From contig NC_079136.1 of the NCBI RefSeq assembly GCF_945859705.1, forward strand, positions 121,523,028-121,587,027: a stretch of 64,000 bases of DNA. The letters run 5' to 3'. Position numbers and translations under genes: made by a program. Shown piece after piece: positions 44,201 through 56,400 of the stretch. The stretch comes from Episyrphus balteatus. Its lineage: Eukaryota > Arthropoda > Insecta > Diptera > Syrphidae. How positions within the stretch are numbered: the first letter of the stretch is position 1; every line of letters starts with the position of its first letter. The notes below the pieces were generated by a model. The model did not search any database, was not told where the DNA came from, and saw nothing but the letters and a program-made list of their open reading frames with translations.

Positions 44201-47200
44201 TCTAGAACTAAATTTAACGAATAAGTTCAAAATAAAGTTTTGGGATCCGCGAAGAATAGTTAAGGAATTCAGATTTAACATTATCTGAGATGCTGATAAA
44301 ATTTAACATGGATGAGTCGAATCCTTTGCTACAGGACATCAACCTAAGACTCACATAAATCTTTAGAAGAAGAAAAAGAAGGGGATAAAATTTCTTATCA
44401 GCAAGCAATGAGGAGTAATGAAAATTGAGCTGCTGTGAAGAGACTGTTCAGGAACAAAATCAGATAAATTAAAATAAAAATTACAAAGGTTTAAATGCAA
44501 GTACCAAGAGAAAAGAAAATATTGTAAACTTATACACTTCGTCAAAGTTTTATCAGCAGCTCGGTTCAGTGGCGTAGATAGGGGGGGGGATCAGGGGGAT
44601 ATATCCCCCCCCATTGGGATCGATATAAACAGTCATGAATAAATAAGTTGAAGAAGCGCTCTTTGAAAAAAAAAAGCTATGGATTTCGAGTTCTTGATTA
44701 GCTTAAAGGTTATAAATATGGTTTACCAACTTTCGTTGCCATTAAGTCGGTGTTTCAAAGAGTGAATTTAGACTTGGTCCAAGCAATGGAGCTCGCTAAA
44801 GATTTAAGGGATCAACTAAAAATTAAACGGGCAGACTCATTTTCGAAAGTTTTTTGTATATGGGAAAAATTAGCTGAAATCCTTGACATAGGCGTTAAAC
44901 ATAAGAGAATAGTGAAGCGACAAAAGAATCGTTCGAACCCTTCGGTTCAAAGTACAGTAAAGAATATTTTCGTGTTACTGTTTTCAATCTTTTTCTCGAT
45001 TTCTATGTAATGGGCCTTGGAGAAAAATGTACAAACCATGAAAACACACTAGAAGGGTTTTCGGTTCCTTCTAAGGATTCTTCGTCTGAAATAGACAAAG
45101 CAGCTAAAAAATTTAATGAAACTGTTGAGTTTTACCAAAAACTAGACCACATAAAATTGAACAAAAACAATAAGATTTCCTTATAGTTTTCATCCAAGAA
45201 GGAAATATTATTTAAACAATCGGGATTTCCTAACTGTTTTACCGACTTCCAAAAAGGAGGAGTTATTCAATTCGTCTGTACTTTTTTTTGTGTTTGTCAC
45301 CTCATAACTTTGGACCGAGTGAACCAGTTTTGATAATTCTTTTTGTAGGTATTGAAAAGCTGGTGCCTGTTCAGTACTATTAGAAAAACCATAAAACCCA
45401 GTTTTGATCCATGGAAGTCGGTTTTGTTTTTTTAATAAAAAAAATACGATCATGTACGGGATCACCTATTCCAACTTACTATAGAAATATTGGTCACAAT
45501 TTTTGTTCTAGTGCCAAGTTGGAAAAAATATGAAATTTTTACAAAAAATTTTGAAAGAAAAATACTTCCTCTATGAACTCATTGAAAGCGCTCGAAAGCT
45601 GCACCGAAAAAAGTTGTTATGGTATTTATATTTTATTAAAGATATTAGCTACACTGCTGGTTTCTACGTCAACTACCGAAAGAACTTTCTCCAATTTAAA
45701 GAGAATAAAAACAATACAAAGAAGCATTATTAAAACATAAACAAAAATTTGCGAACTAGATCTATCCCCCCCTTAGCAAAAAGCTATCTACGCCACTGGC
45801 TCGGTTTAGCTTCTATTTTTAACGGCAACTGCATGTTGTTTTGTAATGCACGTAAACGCCAACTGCGGATACAAATAGCAACGCCCAAAAACAGTTATTG
45901 TTGTTCGACATAATTTTAAACGTGAGAAGAACACGGATATTAATTAATTATTGACTTCAGAAAAACATAATTTTTGTTTTAATAACATGGGTATATTAGA
46001 AAACAGAGATAGATATTGTTCAATTGGTGATGTTGAAAAACTTGTAAAAGGCTTGAGTGTATGAAAAAAATTCCAAACTGGAACGTCAACGTTCAGGTGT
46101 GTAATTTTTTCATACAATTACCCATACCCCGCCAGTGTTGCCGCTGGAAAAAATCAAAAAGGGGCCAAAAAAGGGTCCCGAGACAAAAAAAGGGGCCAAT
46201 CATACAATTTCGTGAAGTAAAAAAAAAAATTATATAAACATTACCGAAGACATATCATAAACTTTTAATAATAAAATAAATTAATTAAAAAAAAAAAAAA
46301 AAAAAACAGTTCTTGATAAAGTATGTATATGCAAATATACTTTCGATATTTATACACTAATTTGGACTTTGGTTTACCCAGTTTTCATGATCTTTTCCTG
46401 GTTTTATTGAATCAAGGAATTGCTATGTTTACAATTAATGTATTTTCGTAAATTTTCGTAAGCTTATTTTTTATGGGTGTCAGTCTGAAAACTACTATTT
46501 CCGCTGAGGCACTGCTAAGAAGAGTTTTCAAACATAATTTCATCCAAACCATTTTTAAATAACCCTGCCAAAATTCTTCTACGCCATGAATTTCAAAAAA
46601 TGTTTCAAGAACCTTGTGCGCAGATCCAGCCCCAAGCATTTTATATTTCTCAATAACTTTCTCGGAATTCAATTCGACTAAATGCTGGAAATCAGAAACC
46701 AGATCTAAGTTCCTAATTGAAGTCAACTGTTCTATCTTTCATAATTCTCCATAAATTTTCATCTTTTAAAACAAAAAGTTTAACTATAAATAAAAAGGGG
46801 CCATTTTGCTAATTTTTAAAAAAGTGGGGGCTACGGGGCCCGAGCTTAAAAAAGGGGCCAAACGGCAACACTGTACCCCGCATAGCTTTCTGGTGTGGTC
46901 AAGCTTTATATTTATACTTTCGTAAGTTTTGATTTTATTGTATATAGAAAATATTTGTTAAATAAATTATTTCTATGGAGTTTGAGATAAATGCATTTTA
47001 AAAAAGAAAAATGTCTCCAAATCCAGGGGGTCGAACTACGGCATACGTACGTTAACGTACTGACTTATGTCTCTATATTTTTCTTCTGATTAAATAGAGA
47101 GAACAATAGTCAAAACGTTAACGTATGATTGTAATCGTATGCCGTAATTCGAAACCGTTTTATTTAATACATAGATATAGGGATGCAATTTTTTTTAATA

Positions 47201-50200
47201 ATAATACTTACACAAGTAAAGTAAAAAAAAAATAATTTTAAAGTGTGTTTATATACATATTTTTAGTGAGATATATATGTTATTTGATTAAACTATTTTT
47301 CGTTCAAGAATATTGTCGTTTTCGATTGGCTCTCCGGAAGCGTCCGGAATCATTCAGAAGCCTTCTGAAAGTGTTTTATTCACACGAATATGACAGCCAA
47401 AACGCTTCTCAGAAGAGAAATTATCTTCTCGATTTAAAATCGGAATTCACTCAAAAAGCCACTAACACATGAATATTTGAAAGTCAAATTAATCACTCAA
47501 TCAATGTTTTTTTTTATTTTTTGAAATAAATTATTGTTTTCCGAAATAGATTTTTTAATTAATTTTCAAATTTACTTAAAATATTTTGGAAGCCAACTTC
47601 ACCATTAATTTCTTGGGCATTAACATTTTTGTTATAATCTTTGAACAACAACAACAACATCTTGAAGGTGCTACCACCGATCATCAGACTCCTTTTATTC
47701 CATTTTGTGTGTGGTGCTTGGTCTAGTAATTTTTTCATTTGATTTTTGAAAAACTTCTTCCGTCAGACTTGAGTATTGAACCTAGACCAAGCGAGTTCAG
47801 AAGCCAGTACACTACGCACTGCGCTACCTCACCCCCGTGATTAGCCTCACCCAATTGCAGGTTTTCTTAGTTTATCAACATGCAAATGAATAGACTTAGC
47901 ATTTTTACTAGCTCCTTCAAGTATGATTGTTGTTGTTCGGCTCTTTCATGTTTTTCTCCATTAACATTAACATTTTGAACAATTTTAAAGATTTTATTTA
48001 AAAGAAAAATAAATTAATATGAATAATATTGAGTGAAACCAATCGAAAACGACATAAGATTATTTCAGGTTGTACCAATATTGGAATTAGTTTTTTTTTA
48101 AGAATTTTAATTTTTCAGACTTACCGCGATTTACTTTTGTGTTTTTAAACGAATCAATCGATTACAATACTTTCCCTTCATTTCCGTCATTACACAAAAA
48201 AAACAAAAGGAACTGATTTGTGCTGTTTTGACCAAACACTTATTTGATAGTTTAATCATTTTGATCGGTCAAAACAGCACAAATTGGAATTATGACATAA
48301 TGATCAAACATTATTTTAGAAAAAGGAGTTAAGTGTGGTTAGGACCATTGAATATCTTTTAAACTGGTTAACTTAGAATTATACTGTTAAAACCAAACGA
48401 AGACAGATTTTTTTTCAAATAGTTCTACATACTTAACTCATTTTCGAAAAATTATGATCAAACTCCAGGGCCCTATTTCATAAAACTACAAGACTAATAA
48501 TTATTTGTAGCTTGTAAATTATCAGCAAATTTCTGTTTCATAAAGAATTCGAATAGACTAATAACTACAAGTTTCGTAGACTTGTAACTACAAGCAAATT
48601 TACAAATGAGGCGAATGTTTCTGTTTCATAAAAGTATTTGCGCAAAAATTTATTAGTAATAGACTTGTAACTACAAGCGAATTTCTTACAAGAGTAGAAA
48701 GACTAATAAATAAAAATATGGAGTCTAATTTGCTCTTTGAATGTGCTTTATGGATAAGGTTATAAAGTTAAATGATCAAGCTTTAAAATCAAGAATCCTC
48801 ACAAATTTTTTGGTGTTAGTAATAGAAAAAAATGTACTAGTTATGTGGACATTTAATGAAGGACATTAGGTAGTAAAAGTGAAATAACAATGCAGTCTTT
48901 TTAATTTGAATGATGCAAAAAAGTGATTGGCACTAAAATCAATCTTCCTTGTCTAGTGACAAATAGTCTTGGCTTACAAATCTGTATGTATTCATCTACC
49001 TGCACTTACCACTCAAAATAGGAGCTTTCCCGTGTAGCTGTTAGCGTTTTAAAGGATATAGATAAGTGAAACAAGTTGAACTTAACTTTTATGTTTAACT
49101 TATATGTTTTGCCAAAATTAGACAACAAAAAAATGGAATCTCAATTACTTAAAAATAATGAGTTGTTATTGCATTTGAATTTCCATATAACCTAACTATA
49201 GAGACTACAAAACTTGGACATCTGAAACATACAATTTAAAGATCTTTCAATAAATTCCAATACCTAATTTTAAAAATGCAATAAAATAACGAATAATTTC
49301 CACTTAATTTCGATAGTTTCATTAGTTTTTGAGTTGCGTTGCACGGCGCGGAAAAAATTTCGTTTCGAGAAAAATGCGTTTAAATTTTTCGTAACCTATT
49401 GCATTAGATTTGGAGCGCATGGGTTTGAAGACTATCTATGAGCTTTTGATGCTTCATACAACGCTAAGATCAGTGAAAATAGTTTTTTAGATGGTAAAGA
49501 ATTTTTAAAACAAAAAGTGCAAAGAGTTTCCGAGGGATTTCCACCCCTTGACGCGGAAAAATAATGAAGATTTTTGGTTATTTTTTTTTTTAGAGATTAA
49601 TTTACTTATAGATTAATATTTAGTTAATTTATGAGTTAAAGCTTTTTTGACGAAAGTTGCAATAGATGATGTGTTTTGCCAAGTTATTTAGTGCATCAAT
49701 GTTTTAGTTCAAAGGAATTTAACAACATTTTGCCATTCAAAAATCGAACAAAACAACACTTATTCATTTTTAAAGCTCAATTTCATTTGTTTGTATCTTT
49801 TTTTCTCAAGAAACATAGACTTTTCTATAGCCTATTATTCAAACTAAATGTTAAGACCATAATCTACCAAAAACCAATCTTTAAAAATCAAGCTTTTAGC
49901 TTTTAAAGCCAATAATGTTTATTATATTTCACAAATATTCATCATAATATTTCATCTCTCGCTGCTGCTACAGAAAGTTCGAATATTTGTTTATTATTTG
50001 TTTATTTTCGTTACTCCTAGTTACACTTGTAGTTTTTTAGAAGCAAAATAGTTTGAATTCGCCAGACTACAAATAAATGAAAATTTTTATGAAACAGAAA
50101 ACTACAACTCCATACTTTATTTGTGCTTGTAACTACAAGTCTACAAGTACAACACTAATAGTTTTATGAAATAGGACCCAGGTTTATTCTGTGGAGCAAG

Positions 50201-51316
50201 TATGTAGTTCAATCAAGACGTTTTATCTAAAACTGCTAAAAAGGACAAATCAAAATCTTTTATAGCATCGCACTCACCTATAACTGCACATTGGACATTT
50301 AAAATCCTTAACACCCTGATGCAAAAGCATATGTCTGTCCAGAGATGATTTTTGTGTAAATCCCTGATCACACTGGCTACATTGAAATGGCTTTGTACCC
50401 GTGTGACAAACTTCATGTCGCTTTAAGAGACAAGGTTTAGTGAATTTCTTCCCACAATATTGACAGCTGTATTTTCCATTGATTAACTTTGATGGTCTTC
50501 GACATTTTGTATTATTTGCCTGTTAATAGAGAAGAGAATTCTTAAAATCAATCTACTTGCTAGATAATAGTCTAATGTTACCACTTTAAATAGAATTTCC
50601 TCAATAGTTCCATCAACATCTGGTTTATGATCTTTCGTTATATGCTTTTCATAGTAACCTTTCAATTCGAATTCCTTGTCACAACGATTACACTTGAATC
50701 TGTCGCTAGATTGATGGGTTTTCAAGTGACCTTTAAAACTCGATATGCGCTTAAAAACCATATTACACTGAGGACATTGTTTAATCGTACTAACACTTGG
50801 AACATGCGATGCCAGATGCAGTAGCAAATTCGATTCAAAGTTATAAGAAGCTGGACATTTGCGACAACGGAATTCTTTAGTGGAAATATGTTGAACGCGT
50901 CGATGCAAACGAAGGGCTTGAGTTGAGAAGAAAGTCTCTTCACATAAATCACACGAAAGTTGTTTATCTTTCGTGGGAATTGCCAATGATTGCCCTTCTT
51001 CTTGATTTGCATTTGGTGGTGTGACAACTTTAGGAATTAATGCTAACGACGACGTTGGGTCGACGGGTGAGAATAATGGTTCGAGTGGATGGTGAATTAT
51101 CATCGAACAACTTGTCTCTTCGGGAATTGGACTTAAACCGACTATAGGCGGTGGAATGTCATCGTCGATTCCTGGGACAGTAAAACCATCCATTTCAAAA
51201 GTATAAAAATCATGTTTAAGATATTTTTCTGAGGTTTCATTGAATTGATAGAGGAGTCCATTGGGTGTGGACAATTCCACTGGCAATGGTGTAAACAAAT
51301 CGCTATTGTTTTGCAT
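41293..51316 (-). CDS. C2H2 zinc-finger protein, 942 residues, about 20 fingers
   Basis: Six exons read on the minus strand: 51316-50582, 50519-50278, 43331-42852, 42795-42598, 42532-42224 and 42157-41293 (stop 41295-41293). All are GT-AG with matching phases (0, 2, 2, 2, 2). The first 130 or so residues are acidic and Pro-rich without a ZAD or other known domain. Fingers then follow with canonical C-x2-C..H-x3-H spacing, for example CDLCEETF, CRKCPASY, CPQCNMVF, CNRCDKEF, CQYCGKKF and CSQCDQGF. Near the end a run of CTECGKVF, CSTCSRQF, CQVCGKKY and CGVCKKTF is joined by TGERPF-type linkers typical of DNA binding. One finger (CPVCSKIF, exon 5) has lost its normal second His spacing. Most likely a nuclear DNA-binding transcription factor. 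I cannot name the orthologue. Four introns fall inside fingers. Intron 2 is 6,946 bp and full of transposons. Confidence 0.93.
43332..44558 (-). other. Large intron of the zinc-finger gene, first part
   Basis: No feature recognised before the hAT element. Small frames near 43528 and 44214 show no domain. Confidence 0.45.
44567..45798 (+). mobile_element. Decayed hAT transposon, 1,232 bp, exact 8-bp target duplication
   Basis: Ends CAGTGGCGTAGATAG and CTATCTACGCCACTG are perfect inverted repeats. The flanks are GCTCGGTT at 44559-44566 and again at 45799-45806. Inside, broken frames of a ZMYM/hAT-type transposase survive: a helical block at 44750-45010 and, in another frame, VSTSTTERTFSNLKRIKT at 45660-45713, the C-terminal hAT dimerisation motif. 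The frames do not connect, so it is inactive. It is inserted in the sense strand opposite to the zinc-finger gene. Confidence 0.92.
46133..46873 (-). mobile_element. Second hAT element, 741 bp, exact 8-bp target duplication
   Basis: Ends CAGTGTTGCCGCTGG and AACGGCAACACTG are inverted (CAGTGTTGCCG/CGGCAACACTG), flanked by TACCCCGC at 46125-46132 and 46874-46881. Subterminal AAAAAGGGGCC repeats occur in the same orientation at both ends. A minus-strand fragment (46726-46412) reads like a hAT C-terminal dimerisation region (LLSSASAEIVVF..LTPIKNKL). Internally deleted. Confidence 0.9.
47766..47840 (-). repeat. tRNA-derived SINE-like sequence
   Basis: On the minus strand GGTAGCGCAGTGCGTAGTG matches a Pol III A box region, and GGTCTAGGTTCAATACTC, about 35 bases later, matches a B box. 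It begins with the same GTGAGGTAGC head as the tRNA-like sequence at 26303, so the two may be related SINE heads. Confidence 0.5.
48216..48284. repeat. Perfect 18-bp inverted repeat with 33-nt spacer
   Basis: ATTTGTGCTGTTTTGACC at 48216-48233 pairs with its exact complement at 48267-48284. Could be a small MITE or a hairpin RNA. No target duplication identified. Confidence 0.7.
48468..50179. mobile_element. 1.7-kb terminal-inverted-repeat element, family unknown
   Basis: Starts GGGCCCTATTTCATAAAACTA and ends TAGTTTTATGAAATAGGACCC (one mismatch over about 20 bp). Both subterminal regions are rich in CTACAAG and its complement, spaced irregularly: seven or more copies near the left end and several near the right. 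No transposase frame and no clear target duplication. Confidence 0.7.
50180..50277 (-). other. Start of the large intron at the exon 2 donor
   Basis: Short intron stretch between the inverted-repeat element and the donor TATAG|GTGAGT of exon 2. Confidence 0.5.
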
Positions 51317-51779
51317 TTTATTTTTGGGGTAGTTTTTAAGTTCAATGATGGAAGTTCTTTATGAGATTGGAGTAATTGTTGATTTGTATTTTTGTTGTTA
51401 TTATTTTATAACTTTTGTTTAGTTTTTTTGATACAATTTAATAAATAAATAGAAATTGTAAAGTTTTTATACATTTTTCTAATTCTTTGACATTTTGTTT
51501 GACAGTTGTTGTGTGAGATGACAGATGACAAATGCTGCGGGAGTGAGTTCAGCGATCATTTCAACAAATAAAAAAATGAACGAATTCAGAGGCAAAATAA
51601 ACATTTTTTTAAAAGAAAACACAAAAAGAAGTGGCCGTAATTTGACGTTATTTGTTCGAAAAAAATTATATATAGGAGAAATAGAGTCTCATGCAAAAAT
51701 TCAAAATTGTAATGGATTAATGTGTGTGAAAGAGATATCCGTACATTTTGTTTGCAGGTGAACTGTTTCATCCGTCGTC

Positions 51780-51857
51780 GTGAAGAAAAAAGTGTAGAAT
51801 TTTGCAGGTGAACTGTTTCATTCGTCGTGAAGCAAAAGTCTACACTTTTTTCTTCAC
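51780..51857. repeat. Perfect 19-bp inverted repeat overlapping a 28-bp direct repeat
   Basis: GTGAAGAAAAAAGTGTAGA (51780-51798) is exactly complementary to 51839-51857. Between and before them the phrase TTTGCAGGTGAACTGTTTCA recurs at about 51750 and 51801. It lies about 450 bp upstream of the zinc-finger start codon. Confidence 0.7.
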
Positions 51858-51889
51858 CCGGTGGTTCCTAGAAGGTTTACGATTGACGT

Positions 51890-52757
51890 CTAGTACGCTG
51901 CTGATGCGAAACGAAAAATTTTCAAGTCTCCAAAGTCGACAAGGAAAATGCTAACGAAAAAATATCATCGAGTATTCTGTCAAAGTCAAAAAATTCAAAA
52001 TTAATTTAAAATCAAGAAAAATCAACAGAAAATAATAATGTTTTAAAGCAAGAAGTAAATGAATTAAAAGTGAAAAAAACCATCCACACTGCTCTTGGAG
52101 TCAAGAAAAATGCACAGGGCTGTAAAAAGTAAAGCCTGGTACGCTGCTCCCGCTAAATTTTAGCTCCCATACAAATTATCGAAAATTTTTAGCCGAGATA
52201 AAATGGATCTCATACAAATTATCGATAACTTGTATGGGAATTTTATCTTGGCTAAATTTTAGCGCGAGCAGCGTACCAGGCTCAAGTGACAAATGAGTGA
52301 AAACTCTCCAATTTTTCGCTAGAGCTGCGTACTGAAAAACGAAAAGCAAAACGAAAGTTAGCGAAATTTTGTATATAATATTTTGTTTCGCTTCAGCTGC
52401 GTACTAGGCTTTAGCGTTATCGATTTTGGAGCCTTGAACATTTTTCGTTTCGCTTCTTATAAGCCTAGTTTTTTTTTTAACTTTGGAGACTTAAAAAAGT
52501 TTTAAGTCTCCAAAGTCAAAAAACTCTTTTCTTGCAAGAAAAATGACCTGAACAGTTAAATATCAGTAGCTGCGTTCCTTTGGGAAAATTTATCGGGTGA
52601 CAAATGATAAAAATTTCTCCAAATATTCTAGCATAGGTAAGAATTTCGTTGGTCAAACTGCGTAATGTGCAAGGAAAAGCATAAACAAATTTTCGTCTAA
52701 TATTTCGTTGTGCTCGTTTTGTATGAGAATTTTTGTTTCGCTTCAGCAGCATACTAG
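51890..52757. mobile_element. Terminal-inverted-repeat element with CTAGTACGCTGCTGA ends
   Basis: Left end CTAGTACGCTGCTGATGCG and right end CGCTTCAGCAGCATACTAG are inverted with two mismatches. Internal copies of the same end motif (for example near 52395, GCTTCAGCTGCGTACTAGGC) suggest a composite. Its left part (51921-52330) is duplicated at 63453-63740. Confidence 0.6.
52133..52282. mobile_element. 150-bp palindromic MITE with an identifiable empty site
   Basis: AGCCTGGTACGCTGCTC at the left and GAGCAGCGTACCAGGCT at the right are perfect inverted repeats, and most of the interior also folds back (CTAAATTTTAGC, ATAACTTGTATGGGA). It is flanked by TAA on the left and CAA on the right. The related block at 63453-63740 reads AAAAAGTAAGTGACAAATG without the insert, so TAA is the target. 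Confidence 0.8.
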
Positions 52758-52825
52758 GCTTATAATAGCCGTTTTTTAATCGGCCCACTTGCTTTCTAAC
52801 TTTTCATCAGGATCACGAATCGTGG

Positions 52826-52874
52826 TCTTGCTTTTCATCAGGATCACGAATCGTGATCCTGATGAAAAGCAAGA
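52826..52874. repeat. Perfect 23-bp palindrome with 3-nt loop
   Basis: TCTTGCTTTTCATCAGGATC.. at 52826-52848 pairs exactly with 52852-52874 around AAT. A direct copy of part of one arm (TTTTCATCAGGATCACGAAT) precedes it at 52801. It could form a stable hairpin or cruciform. Origin unknown. Confidence 0.8.
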
Positions 52875-53403
52875 TCTCATGTAGTTGTTGTAATACGTGT
52901 TAATTAATGATCTATATGGACCAAGTGTGATATTAAGCTAATAATAGCAAAATGTTTAATTCAGGAATTTAAGAAATAACGATTTTGAATGCAATTTATC
53001 GTATTTTGATTGTATACTAAGGGGAGAGGGGGATATCGTGAAGTATCGTTTCAGCTAACAAGTTACATATCTGCACCACAAATCTTTTTAAGTTTATGAA
53101 TTTTAACTGTCGTAACTAACTTAAAAATGTTAAAGAAATGATTAAAGTAGATACATAGTACTTTCTATGTATATGTTTTATTTCTAGGGTCTTATTCAAG
53201 CATAAATAATATACAGTTCATAGGGATTAATTACAAGTTACATTTCAAATATTTCACAAAAAATATTTAGGTTATATAAATGTATAAATTTGTTTGTAAA
53301 AATAAAAAAAAATTAATTCTTAAATAAGTTGAGTCTCTTTAAATGATGAAGCACCATGGATGTTTATCTCCTTTTAATTTTGTTCATGTATTTATTTCAT
53401 TAT

Positions 53404-56400
53404 TTAAGTATGAAATCCAGGAGATAATCCATAAGTAAACTGAGCCTCATGACTTCTCGCCAATTCACTTAATTTCTGCCGCTTATCGGCAATTAGAAAA
53501 TCATCAATATCATCAGCCATTTCAGAATCACCTCGTTTGCGAAGTCTATCAGTGGCGGCGGCGCTAACATTTGTCACAGCAGAACATGAATCATCTTCAC
53601 ATTCATTTGGCTGATATTGCAAATAGTTTGGTTGAATTCTTTTACCGGACCTACAAACAATTATAATTTTAGTTAGAGTAAATAGATATAAAATATTTAA
53701 TGTGTGTATTTACATTTTCAATAGATACGGATCAAAGGGGAAAAATGTATCCAAAGCTTCTTCGGGGGTAGATTTTTCATTGGCATAAACTGTTGCCAAT
53801 TTACGTCGGGCATTTCGTTCTAATATCGCATGACAATAAGCCAATTGATAGGCTCTTGTGACACCAGCAAATGCTGTTGCTACAGCTGGCAAACACACTC
53901 GCAGAGGGTTGAAATTACACGTCACCAATGCGGAGAGTTGGAGAGATTGAAGGAAAAGCAAACCTGCAAAAGACAAAAAGTTATTAGATTTGAATTTTTT
54001 AAATTAAAACTGAAGAAAATGGTTACCTTTTTTATCCGCAGTCAAATCTCTGCTGCGAAAAGCTATCACATAAAAAATTGCTTGACAAACTGAAAAGAAC
54101 ACCAAATTGGCTTTAAGAGTGCCATTAGCACGATATTGGTCACAGCGTTGAATGTATTGATGTGCCCATTCACAGAGATCCTTAAGATAATTTTTCAATA
54201 CCCTGGAAAGGAAAGAGTTAAAATTTGTTCGCCTTTCCAAAAAAAAATGTTATAACTCACTCTAGAGGCAATGTTTTTGATCGAGCTAAGAAGCTAGCAA
54301 TATATCCTACGCTCGCTTGACGTATTATTGCCGATTCGTTGGGATCTTTCATTTTATTCCAAAGAAATTCAAGGAATTTCTCACCAAGGATATTCTAAGA
54401 AAAAAAAAAAGAAGTTTTATTTCATTGAAATAGATGCATCTTAGAATAGATTTGGGAACTTACCTTAAAACTACAAAAATAAAATACTAAAAATTGTACA
54501 TGATGCGTATTATGACTGGGCAATATCACATTATTGAAAGCCTCTTCAAGACACTTCAAAAACTCCAGAGCATGAGAAAGTGTTTTGGGGATTTTATCAC
54601 CTTCATTCGCAATTAGTTCTTTCTTAGGATTAAATTGATCAAAGAATGCATACATTTTCTCCATGCACATATCCAAAGTATGGGCAATTGGATGGGTCAT
54701 TGGTAGAATTTCACGAGTTTCTTGTGGTGTCGTTGTTGTGGTTATTGTTGCATCTTCCATTTTAAACATTTCCTCATCATTATCTTCATCATCATCCATG
54801 TCGTCTTCATTTTCTTCCTCAAATTCAGCTTCTTCAATTTCACTTCGTGGTGCATTTACATCAAGAATGAGTAGTTTTTGAACCAACACTTGTATCAGGT
54901 GTTCAGTTAGGGCTGGTTGGTATTCCATTAGCCACAACACATTGTGTATATATCCAGCTACAACGTGAGCTGGTTTCTTATAGTAGGGAAATGAAAATTC
55001 CACATATTCCAATATTACATCAAATGTTATTGGAATGATGGAGAGAATGCGTGCCAAGAGCTTATGAACTGCCTGCAATTCAGCTTTTTTTTCTTCAGTG
55101 GGAGTGCCATTTGGCCAGCGAGCTGTATCATTGTCGGTGGGAATCCAAAGGACAATCAATTTGGAAATTGCAAATTGCACGTATTTTATTTGAGCTACCA
55201 GAAGATCGACAAAGAAGTCTTGGTATTTTTGGATTGCTTCGCTGCTGCGGTTGGTCCATGGTAATGAGAGGAGATTTTCAGCGATGGTTGCGAATTTTGG
55301 GGTTAGAAGGTGAACCATGGAATGTGCCTCTGAAATGACTCGAATGAAATCAGCTTCCTGTGGATGGTAAATAAAATTACGATATACATTGGAAGTTTGA
55401 GGTTGGCCTTGTAATGAAAAAGATTATTATCTATACTGAGATAAAGATGCGACAGTTGCATACATACAAAAGCTACCAGAAGAAAAAAATTAAGGAAAGT
55501 AGGAATTTTCATATTCTCAAATATTCGAATCTTCTCTAATAACCAAGCCGATCCACAGAGATTTTTGGGAAACTGCGAAACAGATGAACTTGCTAGAAAT
55601 GGAACTATAATACCAATTTTACCTAAAAAAAAAAGTAAATATTAGTATACCAATCGCAGCGTGTAAATTCATGCTAAAACAAGAAGCTATTTAGGCTACA
55701 AACAAGAAATGGACAAACATTACAACATGCCAAATGATCAAGCAGATCTGGCTTATGCTGGATACAAAAAGTTCAAAACATCTTAGCAGATTGGAAATTA
55801 GGTGCCCAACCGGAAACTGTCTCATACGCAGACACGCCGTAGTTTTAAAGGACTTCTGCTGAAATTGATTGGGTATAGTAGTTAAAACTTCAGCGCTACA
55901 TAAGCGCTGACTTTGACTTTCAAAGGATTACTAGTGGAAATTCAATTTTAAATTCAAAGTATACTTTTTTATAACAAAAAAAGCTAGCCAAATATATATT
56001 TTTTTAACAGATAGTTGAAACTATCTTCCAGTTTTATCGACCGGGTTTAAGTCGAATTTTCTAAATTTGTATTCAAGCGTGAGAAGGGATATTCGAAAAG
56101 CGAGTTGTTTTTGATTTTTGTTTGTATTGTTAAGTAAAACAACGTGGATTATACATAAATCAATAACGATTTCTTGAACGAAAGTGAATTAACTTGAAAA
56201 ATTAGTCAAGGTCTCTAATGGCAAATTTCCTCATATGAGTACAAAACCATCCTAGTACCCGGTATAGCTAACCCAGTTCCTAGCACTGGTACTCGGTCCT
56301 AACGAAAAGCTAGTAAGTGAGCATTTCTTTACATTTATAGGATCTGAGGGTTGATTATCGTTCAGAATGCGGCTCTAAGAAGTAATTCGAATAAAACTGG

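Noticed and set aside
44750..45733. Host gene within the zinc-finger intron
   Set aside because: The frames lie wholly inside the hAT element and carry its dimerisation motif, so they are transposase remains.
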